Position numbers and translations under genes: made by a program
Notes under the pieces: model-generated
Seen by the model: the letters and a program-made list of their open reading frames with translations, nothing else
Databases searched by the model: none
Told to the model about the DNA's origin: nothing
Assembly (NCBI RefSeq): GCF_002207765.1
Contig: NZ_BDGJ01000018.1
Span: 1 to 64,000, forward strand
From: Calderihabitans maritimus
GTDB lineage: Bacteria > Bacillota > KKC1 > Calderihabitantales > Calderihabitantaceae
Reading direction: 5' to 3'
DNA length: 64,000 bases
Shown: positions 58,999 to 64,000 of the stretch, in pieces
How positions within the stretch are numbered: the first letter of the stretch is position 1
Layout of the letters: each line of letters begins with the position of its first letter

Positions 58999-59874
58999 TT
59001 AAAGTCCCCGCCATTCTTCAGGCCTCAACCATTCCTCGCGGCGGTATGTCAAGGCTTCATCCAAAACCGCCAGGATACTGTCTTTATCCTCAGCCAAGAC
59101 ACCTTTTAACGGCAGGTAATTGGAAGCATGGTTGCTGCGGAAAATACAGTTGCTGATCTGCAGTTCCTGAACCAACAGACGTAACTCCTGCAGTACCTCA
59201 AACCGGTTTAACGGCTTAAACTCACCTCGCTTTGTCTTTAAGCCCAAGGGTGTGTTGTCAAGGATCATCAAAGTTAATACGCCTAGATAATCCGGATTGA
59301 TAGCATTTAGGACCCGGGCTGTCTCCCGGGCATGACTTTCCATGCGTTCCACGCCTCCAAGACCGGAAATTACAGTAACCGATAGAGGTATTTCAGCTTC
59401 CTTGATCTTTTGCCCGGCTTTAATCATCTCCTCTGCCGTGGCGCCCTTGCGCACTTCCCGAAGGAGTTCGTCATCACCGGATTCGACACCCAGATAAATC
59501 ATTTTCAAACCGGCCTCCCTAAGCTGTAGCAACTCCTCTTGGGTCTTTTGCAAAATATCCTGCGGTCCGGCATATATGGCTATTCTTTCTAGGTAAGGAA
59601 AGGAGTCCCGAAGCCAATGCATGATCTGCAGTAATTTGGCGGTTTCCATAGCCAGAGCATTTCCGTCGGCCAAAAATACCCGGCGGGTAGCGGGGTACAA
59701 TTCCCGGGCTTCTATAATATCATCTCGGATTAGACCTAAATCTTTCTCACGATATTTCTTATCTTTATACATGCCGCAAAAAGTGCACCGGTTATGAGAA
59801 CAGCCGACCGTAACCTGTAAAATCAAACTTCGAGCCTCGCTGGGCGGACGGAAGATATTGCCTTCGTAATGCAA
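58999..59874 (-). CDS. Radical SAM protein
   Basis: A 291-residue radical-SAM enzyme. The cluster motif is CSHNRCTFCGMYK (CxxxxCxxC spacing as in Elp3/HemN-like coproporphyrin-type groups), followed by LADGNALAMET and a GVESGDDELLREVRKG motif. No second cluster domain is seen. The substrate is unknown. It lies 14 nt upstream of mtnN, suggesting a link to SAM by-product handling, but this is only context. Confidence 0.85.
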   Translation of the reverse strand: MHYEGNIFRPPSEARSLILQVTVGCSHNRCTFCGMYKDKKYREKDLGLIRDDIIEARELYPATRRVFLADGNALAMETAKLLQIMHWLRDSFPYLERIAIYAGPQDILQKTQEELLQLREAGLKMIYLGVESGDDELLREVRKGATAEEMIKAGQKIKEAEIPLSVTVISGLGGVERMESHARETARVLNAINPDYLGVLTLMILDNTPLGLKTKRGEFKPLNRFEVLQELRLLVQELQISNCIFRSNHASNYLPLKGVLAEDKDSILAVLDEALTYRREEWLRPEEWRGL

Positions 59875-59911
59875 TCTTTCACCCCTTTCCTTACTAAAAC
59901 ACCCTCAAGAC

Positions 59912-59943
59912 CATAAAAATGCGGCAGAGAGATCTTCTCTGCC
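59912..59943 (-). terminator. Terminator downstream of the DUF362 gene
   Basis: Stem GGCAGAGA (59923-59930) with TCTCTGCC (59936-59943), followed on the minus strand by GCATTTTTATGG. Confidence 0.82.
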
Positions 59944-59952
59944 TTCCGTAGT

Positions 59953-61053
59953 TTAAATCTTAATTAATTCATAACGCCGCGAACCCAGCCCCAATTTTTC
60001 CGCATGTGTTAGTTGTAGCGTTCCATCAATCCCATGGATGCACCGGAATTTGTCTTCGTAATCGTTCTTATTTCCCAATCGGCTGTTAGTCAGGGCTATT
60101 TGGTCGTTAACTAAATCAAGACAAGCTTGGTCGAGAGCAACCGGGTCGCGGGAAGCAAGTATGCCGACGTCCGGAACGATAGGAGCGTCACTCCAAGAGA
60201 AACAGTCACAGTCGGGAGTCACATTCATGACGAAGCTGAAGAAACCGGCTTTGTTTTTCTTATCTTGTAATACGCCCAAGGCGTACTCTGCCATTTTTTC
60301 TTGAATAACATCCGGTTCGGTTTTCCAATTAATAGCAATAGCCTGCTGCGGGCAGGTAACGGTACATTCCCCGCAGCCCATACATTTATCGGTTATAATT
60401 ACCGCTTTCTTCTCTCTAATTTCAATAGCTTCGCCGGGGCACCACGGAATGCACTTGCCGCAGGCTACACACTTCTCCGGGTTTATGGAAGGCAGGATGT
60501 CGGAATGCATCATCTGTTTACCACTGCGACTGCCCAAACCCATACCTATGTTTTTTATGGTACCCCCAAAACCGGTTGCTTCGTGTCCTTTGAAATGAGT
60601 AACGCCTATTATGGCATCAGCATGATATACGACACTTCCTATCTTCACTTCCTTAAAGTGTTTTCCGGATATGGGAACCTTAATGTAGTCTTTTCCCGTA
60701 AGTCCGTCGGCTATTATGAGAGGAGCACCGACGACCGCATAGGCAAAACCGTTTTCAATAGCCGTTTCTAAATGGTCCACCGCATTTGCCCGTGAACCTA
60801 CGTACAAGGTATTAGCGTCGGTTAGGAACGGCTTTCCTCCCTTCTTTTTTACCTTGTCTACTATCCTACGAACAAAGGTCGGCCTGATATAAGCCGTATT
60901 ACCCCGTTCTCCAAAGTGAACTTTTAGGGCGACCAGGTCTTTAGGAGCAATTAATTCAGCAAAACCTGCCCTATCAAAAAGCCTCTCTACTTTATCCAAA
61001 AGGTTGGATCCCTTTTTGGCGCGCATATCGGCAAAATAAACTTCCGCAGCCAT
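59953..61053 (-). CDS. DUF362-family ferredoxin-like protein
   Basis: A 366-residue DUF362 protein. The N-terminal domain shows LVALKVHFGERGNTAYIRP and GGKPFLTDANTLYVG; two [4Fe-4S] motifs CVACGKCIPWCPGEA and CMGCGECTVTCPQQA are near the middle; the end returns to the DUF362 fold. Function unknown, probably electron transfer. It is 2 nt from the phosphorylase-like gene upstream, so translation is coupled. Confidence 0.9.
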   Translation of the reverse strand: MAAEVYFADMRAKKGSNLLDKVERLFDRAGFAELIAPKDLVALKVHFGERGNTAYIRPTFVRRIVDKVKKKGGKPFLTDANTLYVGSRANAVDHLETAIENGFAYAVVGAPLIIADGLTGKDYIKVPISGKHFKEVKIGSVVYHADAIIGVTHFKGHEATGFGGTIKNIGMGLGSRSGKQMMHSDILPSINPEKCVACGKCIPWCPGEAIEIREKKAVIITDKCMGCGECTVTCPQQAIAINWKTEPDVIQEKMAEYALGVLQDKKNKAGFFSFVMNVTPDCDCFSWSDAPIVPDVGILASRDPVALDQACLDLVNDQIALTNSRLGNKNDYEDKFRCIHGIDGTLQLTHAEKLGLGSRRYELIKI

Positions 61054-61055
61054 AA

Positions 61056-61907
61056 TTAAACCTCCTCTCTTCCCCTATTTTCTTTAAGCAATGTTTCCTT
61101 CCGCAAGTTCTGGCAGTTACAGGAGGAGTTGAGCTCTACCTTTTGCAAGCATTCCAGGATGATTTCAGCTATAGTAGTTGCCTCCTCGTAAAATATTTGC
61201 TTCAGTTCTTCATGCTTCCAATCTTCTACTACGCCTTCCGCATAATTTACTACCATGTCTATACGCCCGTAGCAGGCGCCGATTTCCCGCGCCAGGTAAA
61301 CTTCGGGACACATACTCTGGCCAACAATGTCTCCCTGTATTTGTCTAAAAAAGGATACTTCGGAAGGACTTTCAAAATGACGTCCATCAGTTACTACGTA
61401 GATACCGCGATCAAAAACTCTCCCCCGGGCGAATTTTTCAGCAGCCCTGACATATTTTTTCCTTATTTCGGGGCACACCGACTCCCGCATAATGAGCAGG
61501 TATTCACTGGTCAGACTCACATCTTTCCGCATGGAAAAATCAATATAATCATGCGGTACAAGCAAATCTCGGGGCTTCAGCAGGTGGTTTAAGGCCCCAA
61601 CTCCCCCTTCACTAAGAATTTTTTTTACCCCCGCCTGCTGTAACACCCAAAAAACCTGGCGAGATGCATCGGCCCTCGATACTCCCGGACGCCAGCCATG
61701 CATTTTACAAGTCAGCACCATCCGGTTATCTCCCTTTAGACGAAAAAGAATAAAAGAAGGGCTCTCTCCGAAAGGCGTGGAGAAAACCAAATCCCTTTCC
61801 AGGATCTCGACTTCGGGATGCTGCAAGTCTGCCGGAAAATCCAGCGAAAAAGTGCTGGAGCCACCTATAACGGCAAAATCAGCGACAGGAATGTTTTTGT
61901 CCCCCAT
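61056..61907 (-). CDS. MTA phosphorylase-like (purine nucleoside phosphorylase family 2)
   Basis: A 283-residue protein of the MTAP/PNP family 2, judged from FAVIGGSSTFSLDFPAD, an inserted SEGGVGALNHLLKPRDLLVPHDYIDF that matches the family's GVGSL...PGD segment, and QSMCPEVYLAREIGACYGRIDMVVNYAEG that replaces TGMPE and the catalytic NxE region. The match is clear over the fold, but some motif residues differ, so the true substrate may differ from methylthioadenosine. The C-terminus is Cys-rich (SSCNCQN). It heads the DUF362 operon. Confidence 0.8.
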   Translation of the reverse strand: MGDKNIPVADFAVIGGSSTFSLDFPADLQHPEVEILERDLVFSTPFGESPSFILFRLKGDNRMVLTCKMHGWRPGVSRADASRQVFWVLQQAGVKKILSEGGVGALNHLLKPRDLLVPHDYIDFSMRKDVSLTSEYLLIMRESVCPEIRKKYVRAAEKFARGRVFDRGIYVVTDGRHFESPSEVSFFRQIQGDIVGQSMCPEVYLAREIGACYGRIDMVVNYAEGVVEDWKHEELKQIFYEEATTIAEIILECLQKVELNSSCNCQNLRKETLLKENRGREEV

Positions 61908-62008
61908 TTTTTTCCTCCTGCAAGTCTGGAATATTTACGCGTAGGAAGTTTTTTCATATTTATTCTCGAGCTGGCCTAAAAATCCTTCCCCTAAAAATCA
62001 TTTGGGGC

Positions 62009-63235
62009 TTAAAAAGATAAATAGACATCACTTTGTACAGTCTCCTCATGGTTATCGGAATTAGTCATTAGAATCTGCTCCTTTAGCGGCAGGTCAGATT
62101 CATCTCTCGGTTGATAAACCTCGCCGACTACGCTTTTGGCTTCCTCCCGCGCCTCTTGTACAGTATCCGACGACAACTCTACTTCCGGCTCTCCTTCATA
62201 GGTTTCCTGTATAACCGTAACGGGAATTTCAGTATCAGGCGTACTAGAAGAAATATCTGTCTTTAACTGATTTTCTCTCGACGGCTCGAGTTTTTCTCCA
62301 GAACCTCCGACCGAACCCAGCACTACCGGTCCTTCCACTACTCCTTGAAGGATCTTCCGGGTTACCTCCCGGGCTTTTCCCTTGTCTACAATCCAGTAGG
62401 TAGTTCCCGCCTGAAAGCTTCCCGGTAAAGTATGGCTTATGATCTGTTTGCTATCCCAATCCCTCGCCCAAGAAAGTATAGCCAGCACTTGCCGCCAGCT
62501 CAGGTCCGTTTCTACGGTCTTCCAGAGCTGAGGTAGCAATTGAGGTAGCTTTCTTATGGTACCGACCTGCATAACTTCATTTGCGAAAGCCTTAAGCAAC
62601 TTTTGTTGACGCTGGGTACGGGTTATATCTCCCAGGGTATAGTTACGGTATCTAACGTATTGTAAAGCCTGTTCCCCATTGAGATGCTGTCTTCCCTTCT
62701 TGAGATTTATAACCATATCTCCAGTACGGTAGTACATATCCTGTTCTACATCAATGGTAACTCCGCCCAGCATATCAATGGCCTGCATAAATCCTTTGAA
62801 ATCAGTCAGGACATAATTGTGGATAGGTATCCCAAGCAAATCTGATAATACGTCTCTTAGTAACTCAATACCTCCCAATTGAGGCAAGGCATTTATTTTA
62901 ACATAACCCTTTCCGGGAACCGATACGCGGGTATCTCGCGGAATGGACAGCAGGGCTATCCGCTCTTGTTCAGGGATTAAACTCACCAATATAATAGTGT
63001 CAGTGCGAAGAGAATCTTCTTCCGGGCGAGTGTCTCTGCCCAGAAGAAGAATATTCAAATTGTTGGCCAGCGCTTCTCTTTCGTCCTCCAAACCGGAATT
63101 CGGAGACCCCGACTGATTTTCACTACGATCAGGCAAAAACGCTTCCGGCCGGGATAGCCGGTGCCAATACCATGCCCCTCCCAGGAACGTTCCCGCGATG
63201 ACAGTAACCAAAACCACAAACCAGATTCTTTTCAT
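62009..63235 (-). CDS. LytR-CpsA-Psr family cell-wall polymer ligase
   Basis: A 408-residue LCP protein. One N-terminal membrane helix (IWFVVLVTVIAGTFLGGAWY) precedes the LCP domain (NNLNILLLGRDTRPEEDSLRTDTIILVSL, SIPRDTRVSVP, then GGVTIDVEQDM and QALQYVRYRN). A variable acidic C-terminal tail of about 100 residues follows. It attaches secondary polymers such as teichoic acids to peptidoglycan outside the cell. ATG 63233-63235 follows GAGGTGTTT. Confidence 0.92.
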   Translation of the reverse strand: MKRIWFVVLVTVIAGTFLGGAWYWHRLSRPEAFLPDRSENQSGSPNSGLEDEREALANNLNILLLGRDTRPEEDSLRTDTIILVSLIPEQERIALLSIPRDTRVSVPGKGYVKINALPQLGGIELLRDVLSDLLGIPIHNYVLTDFKGFMQAIDMLGGVTIDVEQDMYYRTGDMVINLKKGRQHLNGEQALQYVRYRNYTLGDITRTQRQQKLLKAFANEVMQVGTIRKLPQLLPQLWKTVETDLSWRQVLAILSWARDWDSKQIISHTLPGSFQAGTTYWIVDKGKAREVTRKILQGVVEGPVVLGSVGGSGEKLEPSRENQLKTDISSSTPDTEIPVTVIQETYEGEPEVELSSDTVQEAREEAKSVVGEVYQPRDESDLPLKEQILMTNSDNHEETVQSDVYLSF

Positions 63236-63324
63236 AGAGAAACACCTCAAACTGAACTGGAACTCAACAAATCGTCTCCATAAATTACTCTAAAGCAATT
63301 GATGTCGCATTTCAAAACCAATTA

Positions 63325-63362
63325 TTGCCATAAAATAATGAAGGCTGGCCTGCGCCAGCCGG
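63325..63362 (-). terminator. Terminator of the lysine 2,3-aminomutase-like gene
   Basis: Stem GGCTGGC (63343-63349) with GCCAGCC (63354-63360), followed on the minus strand by TTCATTATTTTA. Confidence 0.75.
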
Positions 63363-63381
63363 ACCGCCTGCCTTACGGTGA

Positions 63382-64000
63382 TTATTCCTTTACAGAGTTT
63401 GGAACTCCGTTGGGATATTTCATTACCCGGCCTTCCCAGGTCCGAATGGTTACGTAATCCGGGCCAGAAGATACTAGATATTCGGGTAACATAGGTGTCT
63501 TACCATAGCCGTGAGGAGCGTTGATTAAATAAGTGGGTATTGCCAATCCCGAAGTATAACCACGCAGATGCTCCATTATCTGAATACCTTCTTCCACCCG
63601 GGTGATGAAGTGGGTAGTTCCTTTTACTGGCTTGGCGTGGAAAATATAATAGGGTCGAATCCTGACTTTCAACAGCTCATGGTTTAGTTTTTTCATCACG
63701 TGCGGATCATTATTGATTCCGCGCAATAAAACCGCCTGATTTCCTATAGGTACTCCGGCTTTAGTTAACCGGTCACAGGCTTTAGCCACCTCAGGGGTAA
63801 TTTCTTTAGGATGGTTAAAATGGGTATTGACATAAACCGGATGGTGTTTTTCCAAAACAGCACAAAGCTCAGGAGTCACGCGCATAGGCATGGTTACCAG
63901 AGTTCTGGTGCCTAAACGCTTTATCTCAACGTGCTCAATTTTATCCAATTCTCCCAACAACCAGTCCAGCTGATCATTGCTGAGCATAAAAGCATCTCCG
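63382..64000 (-). CDS. Lysine 2,3-aminomutase-family protein, C-terminal part
   Basis: The C-terminal 206 or so residues of a KamA-type radical-SAM aminomutase: HVEIKRLGTRTLVTMPMRV, PVYVNTHFNHPKEIT, QAVLLRGINNDPHVMKKL and the end TYLINAPHGYGKTPMLPEYL. These are the PLP- and substrate-contacting segments of lysine 2,3-aminomutase. The radical-SAM cluster lies beyond the window's right edge, so the gene is incomplete here; the open frame runs to the edge. Lysine or another amino acid may be the substrate. Confidence 0.92.
   Translation of the reverse strand, partial: GDAFMLSNDQLDWLLGELDKIEHVEIKRLGTRTLVTMPMRVTPELCAVLEKHHPVYVNTHFNHPKEITPEVAKACDRLTKAGVPIGNQAVLLRGINNDPHVMKKLNHELLKVRIRPYYIFHAKPVKGTTHFITRVEEGIQIMEHLRGYTSGLAIPTYLINAPHGYGKTPMLPEYLVSSGPDYVTIRTWEGRVMKYPNGVPNSVKE

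Noticed and set aside
1-64000. CRISPR arrays, intact insertion sequences, prophage genes
   Set aside because: No regularly spaced repeats, transposase or phage structural genes were seen; the only mobile-element hint is the debris next to tRNA-Trp.

Overview
The window looks like chromosome from an anaerobic, spore-forming Clostridia-type Firmicute, of the Peptococcaceae/Moorella/Thermincola kind. Supporting signs are strong AGGAGG ribosome sites, frequent TTG and GTG starts, SpoVK, YlbF and YneA, Gram-positive LexA boxes, a B12-dependent ribonucleotide reductase, 2-oxoacid:ferredoxin oxidoreductase, an aldehyde:ferredoxin oxidoreductase, multiheme c-type cytochromes and a selenoprotein. The exact genus cannot be fixed from sequence reading alone.

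Layout. 1-2.1 kb is a decayed zone: a frameshifted multicopper oxidase, several short coding remnants and one intact tRNA-Trp(CCA). D-Ala-D-Ala ligase follows. 3.1-4.6 kb holds a tandem array of tiny Com-like zinc-ribbon genes and tiny two-helix membrane proteins, with three near-identical leader elements that each end in a terminator; a fourth zinc-ribbon gene lies at 7.7 kb. Between them is an electron-transfer operon: a 7-heme c cytochrome, a membrane cytochrome b, a 37-residue membrane peptide and a 12-heme NapC-type cytochrome. 8-17 kb has an ABC-class ATPase, a flavoprotein, a GDSL esterase, DUF523, UPF0182 and nrdJ behind DnaA boxes. 17-27 kb carries a frameshifted CBS-ACT gene, the korDABC operon, an asparaginase, an MBL hydrolase, an iron-sulfur flavoprotein, a DUF89 protein and a ferredoxin-AOR pair.

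27.1 kb has a HesB/IscA-like gene with an in-frame TGA, best read as selenocysteine. Next come a corA remnant, DedA, the yneA/lexA SOS pair, a Kef antiporter, and a minus-strand spoVK-GTPase-membrane protein-PLP lyase-glnA block that resembles the B. subtilis spoVK/ynbA/ynbB/glnA neighbourhood. 38-47 kb holds a sigma-54 activator, TrmI, an HD-GYP phosphodiesterase and a NitT/TauT-type ABC transporter. 47-56 kb is hfq-miaA-mutL-mutS and ylbF-miaB, separated by an opposite-strand operon for a Tat-exported ferredoxin and cytochrome b. 56-64 kb has an amino-acid permease, a PPC protein, a methylthioadenosine-related cluster, an LCP protein and the end of a lysine 2,3-aminomutase-like gene cut by the window edge.

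How the genes fit together. Energy metabolism is ferredoxin-centred (KOR, AOR), with membrane and exported cytochrome modules that could pass electrons outward. The most novel-looking features are the zinc-ribbon/two-helix/leader-element array, the selenocysteine HesB gene, and a related palindrome placed just after the -10 box of both the selenoprotein promoter and the Tat-ferredoxin promoter.
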